NCBI GenBank assembly: GCA_030686995.1
Contig: CM060704.1
Span: 115,422,042 to 115,486,041, forward strand
Direction: 5' to 3'
Source of the DNA: Artemisia argyi
Taxonomy: Eukaryota > Streptophyta > Magnoliopsida > Asterales > Asteraceae
Length of the DNA stretch: 64,000 bases
A program made the position numbers and the translations under genes. Below are positions 12,609 through 26,001 of this stretch, piece after piece. A model generated the notes under the pieces. That model was not told the origin of the DNA. It was given only the letters and a program-made list of their open reading frames with translations, and made no database searches. Every line of letters begins with the position of its first letter. Positions within the stretch are counted from its first letter, which is position 1.

Positions 12609-13747
12609 CTAAAGACAATATGTAATAAGCAAAGATAAAGAAAGAAACGATCAAACTACAACACGATTGTTTATCGTGGTTCGGCTACAAGGAATCTTTT
12701 TCCTTGCCCTACATCCACGCCCCGAGTTTCCAACTCGAGAGTTATAAGCACTAATCAACAAGCTCCTTTCCCGGTGGAGAAACCTTTACAACGTCGCTTA
12801 CACTTTTACTGACACTAAGCTAGATGTCGAGTTCTTTTACACGGGTACAACTACTGCCATCGTCGCTTACACTTTTACCGACACTAAGCTAGATGTCGAG
12901 TTCTTTACCAAGGGTACAACCACTCCCGTTAGTTCTTTTACAAGGGTACAACAACTCCCGAAACACTATGTATTTTGAGGCCTAAAATACTAACCGATCA
13001 CTTCTACACACATGATACAATTGAAGTATAAACTGCTAAAGCTTATACATAACAAAGCTAATAAGTCTTGCAACTTTAGAGTTGAAGCTTGTAACTTCTT
13101 GAATGATCTTGTGAAGCCCCTTGCTACATAAGAGGATTATATAAATCAAATGTTACTGAATTAGTTGAGAGAGTATATGAAAATATATGTCCTAAAGTGA
13201 TCACACAAAACAAACAAGTGGCTTGGTATTTATAGTAAAACAAATAGCAGGTCTGGCGGATACGTCGGAACCCTCAGATGGGTTCCGCCCGTATACCCCC
13301 AGGGTTCCGCCAGGCTTGCAGTAGGTTTTATAATAAATAACACAAACCAACCAAAGTCACATCAGCAACAACTAGTCAAACACATTAAATCCAATTTGGA
13401 AAGCTTCCAAAAGTGTGTAAGATGTTATGGCAAGTCAAATACACAGGCTTGCCATAAATGAATGATGTGACAAGACACTTTCTAATTAAAGAAATAAAAA
13501 CAATGTTTTGTTTAAAAGGAAATGTAAACCTTAGTTTAAACAAGACTTAAACACTAAAGTGATGATTTACAATTAGCCAAAGTTCATACTTTGTCATTAA
13601 CAAAACTTAGCAAAGATCGTAAAATATAAATAACATTTTAGGCGATATTTGTATTAACATATCCGTTACAAATCCAATATATTAAATTCCTCATGAGTCT
13701 AATATGTTGTATCCATTTAGAGTCCAATAAGAGAGGGCCCAAAAAAA
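12609..13747. mobile_element. Truncated TE fragment with local tandem repeat
   Basis: Contains TTTATCGTGGTTCGGCTAC (12670-12688), a phrase I recall from plant copia-type elements, and a 69-bp tandem repeat at 12792-12860 and 12861-12929 (unit starts CGTCGCTTACACTTTTAC). No coding domain. It ends where element B's truncated LTR begins, so its junction removed the first ~375 bp of that LTR. Confidence 0.4.
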
Positions 13748-14750
13748 TTTTAAGGTGACGACCTCATGCCAATCTTGACATTGTCATAACGACGACTTGC
13801 ACAAGATGAAACCCTAGATGCGGCGAGTTGACGGTGTCACGACCTATAAGGTGCCGCCGCCAGCATTGTAAACTTATATATAGTTTTGCAATTTTTCATT
13901 AATTCGGGTAACACTTTGGAGAGGGAAACCCTAGACGATTTTTACTGCCATTGTAAGGCTTTTACAGCCTTTGAACTTCATGTTTCAATAAAGATAAGTT
14001 ATTAATCATTCATTATTTCTATGTATCGTTTGATTATTTCTTTATCTTTTCTTTGTTTTAACATGGTAGCTTAAGTTTATTTGTGTTTTCTTAGATCTAG
14101 TGAAACCTAGTTATCGAATTTTAATTTGGTGTCTCTTTATTTAGTTGATTGTCTCACGTTAGGCTAAGAAAACTGGCTAACCTCTTATATGTAACTTGCT
14201 TGAACGTCTTAGAAATGCAACCGTAGAATGCACAATTGCTTTTTCTCGTTGTATTTATGCGTGAGTTGCGGCTTGTAGATCCTGGATAACTTAATAGACT
14301 TTAAGGGATTTAGGGGAGACTAAAGCTCATAGAGTTGGGGACTTCGACACCTCCCCACGACAAATATTAAGGAATACAGTGCTTCAACTAAAACAAGGAC
14401 GTGACTATTCAACAAATCGGTAGGAGATAACTAGGGAGTAATTATATCTAAGTTAACACGCTTTCCTCTCATAAGTAGTCACCACTTTTACTTTTCTGTT
14501 TTAATTAATTTTATAATTAATAGTTTTTGAGTTAGTTGACTAGCAACTAATTTCACCTACTCCTTTAAAACCGAGATTTTTACTTGCTTTCATAAAAATA
14601 ATAAAAAGACAAAAGGAATCATCCCTCACCTCTAGACCTATCTCGTCATACATCTAGACCTAACGATACTATTCTCCTAGAAAATGATTAATCCCCCGAA
14701 CCTACCTATACTACACTACACTACAACGATAAACCTTTTGCGAGGGTTAC
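13748..14750 (+). repeat. 5' LTR of element B, truncated, first part
   Basis: Aligns with 24588-24868 followed by 35938-36675 (e.g. shared ATGCCAATC near 13768 and 24605). TATATATAG at about 13874 is the TATA-like site. Continues after the solo LTR at 17623-17636, ending CCCATCA. Confidence 0.85.
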
Positions 14751-17617
14751 TGTAACAACCGTGAAATTTTATGTCATTAATTTTACTAATTTTATATACT
14801 TATTGTTTTATTTTTAAGTAAATTAACTTTTAAGTAAGTTACCCGTGTACGTTGTAACGCGTACATATAAATTCGTAATTTGACTCAGACTATGTCCAGT
14901 CTACTTGTTTATATGATTTATTTACCCCACATACTTGTTTTCATATGGAATATTATAAGCTTCCATTTCTACGCGAAGTGTGCACTTTTTACGTTTTACG
15001 CGTTTTCGGCTCGCGTTTTAAGCTTTAACTACGTTATTACTCTCCAAAAGGCTCGGGAAATATATGAAACATCAAATTAGGTCATTTTAAGTTAAATGTG
15101 ATATTTTTAAGAAAATATTATCTTTGTGACATTTATCTTTACAAACTATGCATAAGACGTTACCAGTTTTACTCCGTTAGCCCTTAAATCACTCCGTGAC
15201 TAATAACCTTGTACAAAAAGTAAATAAAATCCTCCAATGAACTCACCATTCATCTAAAATACTAAAATATATTATGATAACAAGTTTTAACATTTTTGGA
15301 AGTTTTGTATTCTTATGTCACCCTGTAATTACGTTTGCGTGTTTAAATCTTACGTTTTAAGTACCATGACTTAACTTATACTTACACAAATAATCCAAAA
15401 TACTTTTTAGCAAAAATAAAATAAAATAAATATACCCTCCCCACCCCCCAAAACCGGCCTCCCCTTAGGAATACCCAAAACAACACCAAAACCAACATCA
15501 TACTCTCCCATTTCTCTACAAAACACATGCAAATCTCACTCTTTCATTAAAATCTTTTCATTTCTCTCTCTAGACTTCTCCTCCCTCCTATTGGCTCCCT
15601 TTTGGTCGTGAAATAGCAGCCCCAACTCACCCTTCATCATTGAATTTCCTACTTCAAAATCTTGTGCACATTAACTAGTCATCAATCTTGGTAAGTTTCC
15701 CTAACTCTTTTAATCTCATCTCTATGATTACTAGAGGTTTTCCTAGATCTAAGCTAAGCAACTCTTGCATGTATGTTTTGGAAGATTTGATTCAAGTTTT
15801 CATTGGAATATAGGATTTAGATAGGTAGTTAGGCTTGATTTGGTTAGTATATGCAAGAGTCGGATTGATTCAAATGGATTTTGATTAGTTGTTTTTTATT
15901 TTCCACATTGTTTTGTTTATAAAAATTAGTTTACATCTACAAAATAAACCAGTTGGTTTCTGGAAATATTAGTCTTTTGAATAATAAATATTGATCTAAT
16001 GATTAATTTTTGCATGCATTACCCAAAAATTAAATGAAAGAGCATAAAGCAACTAGTGGTGATTGGTTCAAACTTGTCCAGATTTTATGCAACAAAAACG
16101 ATTCACCACTTTGTTCTCGGTGGGGTTTAAGCTAAAACAAAAATATTGTAAATTAACCACAGGTCTTAGGGTCATTTCCCCGAAAGCCTTACATCCTAAT
16201 TCATCACGATGATTTTTCAAGAAAATCTACACTAAAACTTATCCCAAAATGTATGTCAGATTTGAAAGGCCAAATACTCTAAAATGTTGCAAAGAACCTT
16301 ATGTTGGTCAAAACAAGAAAGTTTGAGATAAGAGATGTAGGAAACTTTTCCCATTGGCCTTGTGTCCATTAGACCTGAATAACAAAAGATCTACCCTTTT
16401 TCCTAAGCCTAATTGGTGCTGGAATTAACTGCATAGAGACACAGGGGTAAATTGTTAATTTTACCCTTGCTATGCAGTTCTCGGTTAAGTGAGGCCTTGA
16501 TTTTTGAAATGTACAGAGTCATACCTTTATAAGCATATAAAGTTCATAATTTTACCATTCACGGTTTAGAAATGGCTAACCGATTAGTATAGGATTTTTA
16601 TCAAAATTCTAACAGCTTTGCATTTTTAACTCGTATAAACTTAAACAAACATCTTTTTGACCCACGACATACTATAAACTCATAACTAAGTTAGATTAAG
16701 GTATTATCTCCCCGAGCATAAGATGCCTTGTACTTTCTATAGGTCACTCGTGACTTTTGCGGTTTCTCTCGACGTACTCCTTTCTCCGTATTCCACTACC
16801 ACTTCATCATTGGTGAGTTCATAGCCCCACCATTTACTCGTTTAACTGTTTAAAAACTCCATTGGGGAGATACGTGCTACTTACTTTTACTATGATCACA
16901 ACTGCTTGAAAATTGTATTCTGAATTGAAAATTTCATTGTTTGCTAATACTATTATTGCCTAAGTGTTCCCATAGCCTGAAAGTCCCTTCTATCATGAAC
17001 CATTAATTACATACGTGTAAACGCGAATGCCGTGAATAGATCTATTGGGAATGACATCCCCCATGTTGGACTGCCCTACTGGGCTACCATATGCGTTGTA
17101 TTGGAGGTTACTAGGTAAATTGGCTATTATCTATTATCGAAGGGCTTCTTTATATTCTTTTAGAATATCTGAAAATGTCTTTAAAGTTCGGTGTCATGCG
17201 CTTAGGGCAATAATGAGTACATTTTAATTATGGGTGTATAACAATGTAGCCCATTGTATCTTAAACTGAGTTATCTTGTGATCAATTGTTTTACTTATTA
17301 AACTCTATGGATTCACTCAACTTTTGTGTTGACTTTTTAGCATGTTTTATCTCAGGTTTCTATTAGATGGCACGTGAAGGCGCATGTATATTTTTAAAGA
17401 CAATGCATCATTATCATTCGATAAAACTTTTAAACTTTTACATTTATCACCTAAACTTGTGGACCTCTTTGTTAAACTCTGATATTTTATATTAATTGAA
17501 TGATAAATTATTTCAAAACGTCTCATTTAGAGTCGTTTTCTGTAACTTGTACTGTATGCTAAGAAGTAATATCCCAGTGACACTATCTTCCGATGTGATA
17601 ATTTTGGGGGTGTTACA
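14751..17617 (+). mobile_element. Solo LTR, 2867 bp, TSD GTTAC
   Basis: Starts TGTAACAACC and ends GGGTGTTACA, flanked by GTTAC at 14746-14750 and 17618-17622. The uninterrupted sister LTR at 36670-36692 reads through this point. No gag or pol is present, so it is best explained as a solo LTR left by LTR-LTR recombination. Length and the TGTAACACCCC-type ends fit Tekay/Del chromovirus LTRs. Orientation is inferred from the pyrimidine-rich leader at 15480-15600 and is weak. Confidence 0.75.
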
Positions 17618-17642
17618 GTTACAATTTCTCCCATCAAGCTTT

Positions 17643-17659
17643 TGGCGCCGTTGTCGGGG
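17643..17659 (+). other. Primer-binding site, element B
   Basis: TGGCGCCGTTGTCGGGG differs by one base from the Athila-type tRNA-Asp site TGGCGCCGTTGCCGGGG. It starts six bases after the LTR end at 17636. Confidence 0.85.
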
Positions 17660-17807
17660 AATAGTTATTATTTAGGTTTAATTGCTATGTCGTTTAGGTC
17701 TACTCACTAGATTCCTATCAAGTGAGATCTTCATTTTCTTTTTATTAGCTTTTTAAGTCTATCTTTTATTCGTGCCTTTTGTTTTGTAATCCTCTTCTTT
17801 TGTCTCC

Positions 17808-19540
17808 ATGGTGAATGAAGGTATCCTCGACCCCATCATCTAACCACACCAAGAGCAACCTCACCATGAACAAACACACCAAGACCCACCGCGAGCCCAT
17901 ACTCTTGGTGAGTACTCCTAACCAAGCCACCAAGGCTATCGAAACACCATTGAGCTCCCCCAAAGAGCAATTGTATCTCCCTTGCGATCTGACACCATCC
18001 GGTTAGTGCAAAGCGGATGTACATTCCATGGACTTTGTTTTGAAGATCCAAACCAACATCTCAAGGATTTCCTTAAAATCATAGATTCCATAGACCTTGA
18101 TGTTGCCACTCAAGAGAAAATGTGTTTGCTTCTTTTTCAATTCTCTCTATGTGACCAAGCTAGTCAATGGCTTAAGCGTTTACCCACGAGATCCATCACA
18201 TCATGGGATGATCTCACTTCTCGTTTCCTCACTTAATTTTTCCCACCGGGGAGAACTACCAAGCTAAGGAATGGCATCTTGATGTTCCAACAATGTCAAG
18301 GTGAAACTCTTTGCGAAGCGTGGACTCATTTCAATGACTTACTCCAAAAATTCCCTCATCATGGCATTGATCTTTGGCTTCAAATCCAAATTTTCTATAA
18401 TCATGCATAGGGGTGAGCATGGTCCAAAAACCGGACCGGACCGACCAGGACCGGACCGGACCGAAGACCGAGAACCGGTAAAACCATAGACCGAGACCGG
18501 ACCGAATGTGGTCGGTCCGGTCTCGGTCCGGTTCGGTCCGGTCCGGTCTTCGGTCGGTCCGGTCCAATTAGGCATATTTTGGCACGTTTTTTCGGTTTTT
18601 TGGTCGGTCCGGACCGGACCGGACCGAGGACCGAATTAGCCAAAAAGACTAGACCGAGGACCGGACCGAACGTGGTCGGTCCGGTCCGGTCCGGTCGGTT
18701 TTGTCGGTCGGTCCGGTCCATCCAGTCCGTTTGCTCACCCTTAATCATGCATATCAATCCACAAGGCCAACCATTGACCAAGCGGCCGGTGGCAAGCTAC
18801 ATGACAAGAATGCAGAAGAATCGTGGGGAATCATAGAAGATCTTACTCTCTATGACAACGAATGTTAGAATGACCCTCGCGAGTTGAGAAAAACAGTCAA
18901 GGCAATATCCTTCCTTCGAATAACTCAAGCATTCCCAATCATAGGATCATGGAACTTGAAGACCAAGTCAAGTTTCTCATTAAATCCTACGAATCTCCTA
19001 AACCTTCAAGTCAAGTGAACAAAATCACTTCTTTATGTGAATTATGTAGTGGTCACAATGACACTCGTGATTGCACGAAACTCTCCAAACAAGCTTTTGC
19101 GGACTACGCATCCTCGCGTACTGACAGAGCTGGAGACAAGTGGTTCACTAAAAACCCCAGACCTAGGAATTTTAGTGAGGCCTATGAAGCATGCAAGGAC
19201 AAACCAAGCTTCAATTAGACTCGTACTCAAACCATCTCATTTAACGACTCCTCGCCTCTCACTTGGTCTCAACATTTTGATTCATCCGACAAAAACTCCT
19301 ACCATTCACATCCCAATCAACATGGTTTAGAAGGAACGATACATAATATTATCTTATATTAAGATGCTCAATTGTCTAAACTTGAAACTCAGTTTAGGCA
19401 ACAGCAAGTAGAGATGAATAATAAAATTGGGAACCTCTTAAAAGCTGTTAACAATCAAGTTGTAAGTGCTTCAACGAATTGTATCACCAAAACGAAAGAG
19501 GTTAGTGTTGTTCCCCCCGCTTAGGCTGTTAGCGAAACAT
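17808..19540 (+). pseudogene. Gag of element B, broken
   Basis: ATG at 17808. The capsid-type segment SGCTFHGL...DPNQHLKDFL begins near 18009 and runs to 18407, then continues after the MITE (18752) with the GGKLHDKNAEESW region, a zinc-knuckle-like CELCSGHNDTRDC near 19036-19074, and a coiled, Gln-rich stretch (QLSKLETQFRQQQVEM, 19372-19419). Early stops (e.g. near 17842), a stop at 18234, further stops and frameshifts up to 19525, and the 336-bp MITE insertion leave no usable ORF. The protein family is the same as in A and D. Confidence 0.8.
18408..18743. mobile_element. hAT-type MITE made of CCGGTC repeats
   Basis: 336 bp. Ends TAGGGGTGAGCA and TGCTCACCCTTA form 12-bp terminal inverted repeats with one mismatch; ATCATGCA is duplicated at 18400-18407 and 18744-18751. 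An 8-bp TSD and TAGGGGTGAGCA-like termini fit hAT-superfamily MITEs. The interior is a dense array of GGACCGGACCG and its reverse complement, so the whole element can fold on itself. The long overlapping ORFs here are products of this repeat and are not genes. Confidence 0.88.
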
Positions 19541-19584
19541 CCCACTTTGTAAAGGTAAAGGATCCCAACAAATTTTTCTCACAT

Positions 19585-20972
19585 TTGACAAAAGGAAAAG
19601 AGGTCAAGGGCCTGTCTTCTTCAAATCACATCCACTTCTTTAACACCATCACTCTGGTACCTAACCCTCAGCCTGAAAAGGACCATAGTACGACTAATAG
19701 GGACGAAGAAGTCAAGGAGCAAGACCTAGAAGAAAAGCATAATGCATCCAAGGATCCTTTAGGATTATTTGATGATTCAATTGTGGATGAATTAGAAAAT
19801 GAAATGGCAAACCTTTTCATTGGGATCGGGGATCGAATTAAGGAAGGAGATCCAAATGTTTTTAAAATTGCATGCATCATTGGGGAAGAATATATTCCTA
19901 ACAAATATGTTGACCTGGACTCCCCAATGAATGTAATCTCACTTCCCTTGTACAACAAGATTTTTGCTCAAAAGCTCGATTATAAGGGGTTCAATTTTGT
20001 TGGCATTGGTAAGGAAGTACCAGTTAATATTAGAGGATTTATTTACAAAGTGAATCTAATGGTAAAGAATGATAGGAAGTATTAACTCCAACCCTAAATT
20101 GACTGACTTAGTCCTAGGAAAACCTTTTGTTGAAGAATCCGGATTGATAACCAATAGGACTGAAGGTAGTGTAACGTTCACAGATAACCTTAGGAGGGTA
20201 ATTTTTCAAATGGATAGGAAAGTAAAATTAAAAAATGTCCCTCCGGAAGACAATCATGGGGAACTATTTCAATCAACAAGTGGAACCCATGAAAATGTGA
20301 AGAAGGGTAGCAGTGATCCCGATAAGGAAACCGAGGGTGATGGGAACAAGGAGGAGGGGAAAGTAGGTGATGAATACTTCAATAGATTCCCTACAAAGGA
20401 TGAACTTGCCTATCACAAAAATATACCTGATCCACCGTATTATAGGAACTTAGCAATCATCCAAGCGGGCAACCCATCCAACATAAATTTTCCATGTAAT
20501 ATTGGACATATGCATGTTTGAAAAGCTTACGTATATGACAAGTCCCCCATAAATATTTTGACTAGGAGATTTTACAATTGGGTTATGAAGAAGCAACTAG
20601 CTCCTAGGAAGGATCCCAAATCCGACAAGGTAAGTAATTTTGTGGGGAGATTTAAGGGAATGCCCATTTTATGTTGGGAACTTCACCTATGTGATAGATT
20701 TTGTGATAGTTGAGGATATTAGTTCGGCAGTTGATATTAATTTGACTAATGTAGTGTTAGGAAATCCATTCGTAGAAGTTTCTAAAATGACTTATGACCC
20801 ATTTCATGGGATAGTTAGGTTTAGGGATGAAATGGATGAAATTGCCTACCAAATGTCGCATATGATAGAACAATATCAATTGCTCTCTTTTCTAAAAAAA
20901 GAACTTAAGCAATCGGTCTACTATAGGAATGATGAAGATAAGAGGAGAGTTGTGAACTATGTGATGAAGTAG
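19585..20972 (+). pseudogene. Tandem retropepsin-like region of element B, frameshifted
   Basis: Three overlapping or adjacent reading frames (19585-20085, 20069-20521, 20640-20972) together spell a protein like that of element C (26364-27509). First protease-like unit: IGEEYIPNKYVDLDSPMNVI then LVLGKPF and GSVTFTDN. Second unit: CNIGHMHV, SPINILTRRFYNW, then NVVLGNPF and GIVRFRDE. The position of the catalytic Asp-Thr/Ser-Gly reads DLDS in unit 1 and YDKS in unit 2, so no catalytic triplet is seen. An acidic linker (19680-19800) precedes unit 1. At least two frameshifts and a stop at 20519. Confidence 0.65.
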
Positions 20973-21630
20973 ATACTTGGTTTTTAGAAAGAATGTTTAC
21001 AACTAGGTCCGGAATATAAAACCAAGATAGAAGATGACCTTAAGGACGTGACGGAGGATGGAGTCACGTAATATGCCATGACTTTGAATCTAGCTACAAG
21101 ACACATTAATAAAGAAAAGCACTTCTTGAGAGGTAACCCATGTTTTATTTGTTCTCTTGTTTGTTTTTATTTTGGTTGATTTCATATATATGCTCCATCA
21201 TAATTATTTATCGTTCATGCTTCAAATAATTTTGTGAAAATGCTTTATTTTGTTTTTAACTTCGTCTTAATCCCATATAAAGGTATTTTACAAAAAGATA
21301 AGTGTAGGGATGATCATATTTGTTTGTTAGAACGAATTCGAACATGAAAGTTAATAATTAATGATTAGCATATACATTTGTGTGTTTGTTAGAGTCAAAT
21401 GCTCGCATCGAGTCACAATAAATGTTTTGCAGAATTTCCTGGTTTTAATAATCATATTTTTCTAGAAACAAAACGCAAAAAATACTGTCATATCTTACCT
21501 AACGGTGTCAGGGTTTACTACCCGACGTCGTTAGGCACTGTAGCAGCATAGTTTTTCAGGATTTTGTTTTTCTGCTGGAACTTAATTTTTGAAAAAAAAA
21601 ATCAGAATTTTTAATTCTCTAGAATATGTA

Positions 21631-22356
<726 letters not shown>

Positions 22357-22596
22357 GTTTACCGCCGATTTTATGCGAGGTTTTGTGTTTCCTTTTCTTA
22401 GTGAATTATAGGTTATATTGGACAATAAGAAAAAAAAAAAAAAAAAAATGAAGTTTGTTTAGCTCTTGTTGCATTTATTTATTTGGAGGATGATTTAAAC
22501 ATGTTTTCACATCGTACATGCCGGGCAAATCAGAGGAGTATTAGTTTCTTTAATATCTATTATTTTTCCCGGTATCATAACTTTGATGTTTTGTAA

Positions 22597-22616
22597 GAAC
22601 ATTGGGGACAATGTTC
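22597..22616 (+). other. Perfect stem-loop in element B
   Basis: GAACATTGGGGACAATGTTC, identical to the copies in A, C and D, followed by the PPT-like TTAAGTGTAAGGAGGG. Confidence 0.8.
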
Positions 22617-24213
22617 AGTTTAAGTGTAAGGAGGGTAAATTGAGACACCTTAGAAACTATAACTTTGCTTGATATTTGTTTTTTTAAAAGTAGATGTGTA
22701 GTAAAACGAAAAGAGATATTTGTTAGGGAAATTGTAGTATCAAATTTAAAAATTTTTACATATAGGAGTGAAACATTAGTCCTAATAAGCGTCTCATGGA
22801 TATGAGTTATATATTTAGCACAAAAACCCTACCACTCAAAACGTTTCACCCCAAAAACGTGAGGTTCACCTTTAGATCTTTAGGATAAAGCTTTCACTTT
22901 TAATGCTTATGAGTGTACCGGTAGTATATAGATTCTATAGAACTTGTTTGTGATGCATCCTGAGATCGCTAGTGAGACTACATTCATGTAGTTAGGATTA
23001 ACTGAATGATAAGAGGTATTTGGATAACCCTTGTTTTAAACATGTATTTTAATTACGTTGGTTACATTGGTCAAGTAATTTTCCCACACCCTTGTGATGT
23101 ACTCATTTTTAGTACATGATACCCTTAGTACACCCCTTAGAGCCTATCTTTTTCGCGGTTCTCGTGATATTTCGGTGGATTACAAAATATTAATGAAGAA
23201 CATTGTTTACAATCCACCCCCAAATGTACACCCAAATCGCCTTAGCCTACCTTGTATGTACTCAATTTTAGTGCATTATTATTATATTTTAAACCCTTTG
23301 TCAATTGTTTAATTGGTTACATGGTTTCTAAGTCGAGTCATATCTTGTAAATACAGTTTTGGGGCGATTGGGACTCATGGGTAAAGTGGAAGTTTTTATG
23401 GAGTAATGGGGAAAAATGTCATGTGTTACCCCCATATGTACGTTAATATTTAAAGTACTCCAGGTGTTTTGATTTTCTTAATTTGGTTTATTAGTTAGTT
23501 ATGTGTAAAGTATGTAAACGTTCAAGTGTAGGGAGGTTGCAAGATCCATTTGATATATTATTTCGGATGGTAGGGCAAAAGTGTATGAAAAAAAGAGAAA
23601 AAAAGAAAAAAAAATAATAAAAAAAGTAGAAAAAGACAAGAGAAAAAACATACGGACTACCATCCCATTTCTTTAATTTTTTGTTTAAGTTAAAAAAGTG
23701 TCAAGAAAAATACAAAAAGAGTTAGTAGTTAGCGAGTCGAGTCGAGTCTTGGCTTAGCAACGCCTTATTGTACATGTAATTGACAATGATAATTGACTTG
23801 CCACCAGTAAACTTCCCTTTATCCAACAAAACCGTGTTTTTCCATACCCTAACACCTAATGTTACGACCCTTTAAAAGACCTCTTTGATAGTTTATACTA
23901 GGTGCTTATGCCAAAGCGGTGGAGATTTGATCTGTTCTCAAGCCTATGATAATCTATGTGCTATGATAGTTAGAGAATGTTGTATTTGCCCGTTTTCATA
24001 TGTTATATCACTTTATAAACCCGATAGATGTGAGAATCCAAACACTTAATGTGAGGTGCTAGTATACAATTTCCGTGCTTGCATTGACTATCGTGGAACG
24101 ATTATGTGTTGTAGTTACTTTTATATTAAGGTTAAATGACCCCTAACTTGTATTTTGTTTTGTGTAAAAGCATATTTGCTTGAGAACAAGCAAATCCCAA
24201 GTGTAGAGACATT

Positions 24214-24868
24214 TGATAAGGATTTATTTAGTACCTTTTTAAGAGGTTATTTAATCCCAAAATCATATAAATATGATCAAATATTGCCTTAAATCATTTC
24301 TTTTTATATCTTAGGTACTTGGGACGAGAAATCTAGACATCGGCACTTTTTGTACGTATTTGGGCGAAAAATTGAAGAAAATGACAAAGTCGCGAAACCT
24401 ATCATCTGACGGCGTCATACGCTACAACGTGATGCCATCCCTTTCTTTATGAAGCTGGATTTTTGGCTCAAGATTATCAAGTGATGCCTCAGATAATTTT
24501 GAAGGTTTTACAACCTGACATTGTCATGTACAAAATAATGGAGGGAGTCATGTTTTAAGCTATAAAGAGACGGCCGAAAAGATTTATAAGGTGATGGCCT
24601 CATGCCAATCCTGACGCCGTCATAATGGTGACTTGCACAAGACGAAACCCTAGATGCGACGAGCTGATAGCGTCACGACCTATAAGGTGACGCCGTCAGC
24701 ATTGTAAACTTATATATAAGTTCGAAATTTTTCATTAATTCGGGTAACACTTTGGAGAGGGAAACCCTAGACCATTTTTACTGCCATTGTAAGGCTTTTA
24801 CAGCCTTTGAACTTCAGGTTTCAATAAAGATAATTTATCCATTCAATCATTCATTATGTCTATGTATC
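24214..24868 (+). repeat. 3' LTR of element B, first part
   Basis: Starts TGATAAGG directly after the PPT. Contains TGACGGCGTCA-type motifs in decayed form (24408-24690) and a TATATATAA site near 24712. Broken by element C after GTATC (24864-24868) and resumes at 35938, with GTATC repeated at 35933-35937. Confidence 0.88.
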
Positions 24869-25074
24869 TGATGAGGCGAAAAACGAACCGTTTTTAAGGG
24901 GTCATTTAAGCCCGGGTTCGAATTTATTTGATCAAATATCTCCCTAAATCATTCCTTTTGTCATTTTAGGTACTTTTGGAGTGAAATCTGGAAAAGGAAG
25001 CATTTTGGACGTTTTTGGAGCATAAAAGTGAAGAAAACGACAAAGTCTTAATTTTCCTTGCTGGGAACAGTACC

Positions 25075-25325
25075 TGACGGCGTCACTTGCTTCTTAATGA
25101 CGGCGTCAAGATTAATACAAGAGGTGGAAGTGGATGATGCACATGATGATCCAAAAAGTTTTGTACTAAGGACATGACGGCGTCACCCAAGGCCGTCATG
25201 GTCCAAATGTTAGTGACGGCCCAGAGCAACTTTACACATGACGGCGTCAAAAGTGGATCTAGGCAATCCGATTTCATTATGGGCGGCGAGTTGACGGCGT
25301 CACAATTTTTTTCTTGACGCCGTCA
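25075..25325 (+). promoter_or_regulatory. TGACGGCGTCA palindrome array in LTR promoter of C
   Basis: Six perfect copies: 25075, 25098, 25175, 25239, 25292 (all TGACGGCGTCA) and 25315 (TGACGCCGTCA), plus TGACG/CGTCA half-sites near 25193 and 25213. The array ends 12 bp before a TATATATA box (25338-25345). Each copy is an inverted pair of TGACG half-sites, the core of as-1/TGA bZIP sites. Regulatory function is inferred. Confidence 0.65.
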
Positions 25326-25337
25326 CCCTGTAAAATC

Positions 25338-25345
25338 TATATATA
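25338..25345 (+). promoter_or_regulatory. TATA box of the element C 5' LTR
   Basis: CTATATATAG context; equivalent boxes at 34958 (C 3' LTR), 43136 (D) and 7455-7462 (A). Transcription would start about 30 bp downstream. Confidence 0.6.
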
Positions 25346-26001
25346 GTTTTCCAATTTTCATTCATTAGGGTGTAACTTTTAGGGTGCAACTTTGGAGAAA
25401 AACTCTAGTCCGATTTTCACAGCTTTTTCAAGGGTTTTTACCCTTTGAAACCTCTTATGTTCAATTGAGATAAGTACTCTTTCAATTCAATCAATATGTC
25501 TATGTGTTGTTTGAATATATCTTACGCTTGTCTTCAATTTAACATGCTAGGCTAGATTTCTTTTGTGTTTGCTTAGATGTAGTGGAACCTAGATGTTAGT
25601 CATGGGTTGATTGTTTGTTTATAGTTGTTATGGATGATTGTATTCGATGTTAGGCTTAAGAAAACTGGCAGACTTCCATTGGTAACATGCTTGAACGTCT
25701 TAAGAAACATGATCAGAGGTGTACTATGATTTTTAGTTGTATTTAATGCGTAGGAGAATTCTAATGATCCCATGTTAGGAGCTTCTAACGGCTCGACATA
25801 GGAGTGAAGTAGGATCCTATAGAGTTAGGGAATATTGTACACGGCCCTACGACTACTATTAAGGAATACGACCCGTCATCCATGCAATTGTAACAAATTA
25901 TCAACCTGTGAAAGATATCTAGGGAGTAATGAAACCTAAGTAAACATAACTTTCCCCATTATTGTTACACTACACTAGTTTAATTAGATTCATTTTCATT
26001 T

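Noticed and set aside
14880..15080. 66-codon ORF with a hydrophobic start inside the solo LTR
   Set aside because: LTR sequence, no counterpart in the related LTR at 10553, chance length.
18301..18836. Overlapping Arg/Pro/Thr-rich ORFs in several frames
   Set aside because: Produced by the CCGGTC repeats of the MITE; open in several frames because the repeat lacks stops.
25075..25325. A CRISPR-like repeat array from regularly repeated 11-mers
   Set aside because: Repeats too short, spacing irregular, eukaryotic LTR promoter context.
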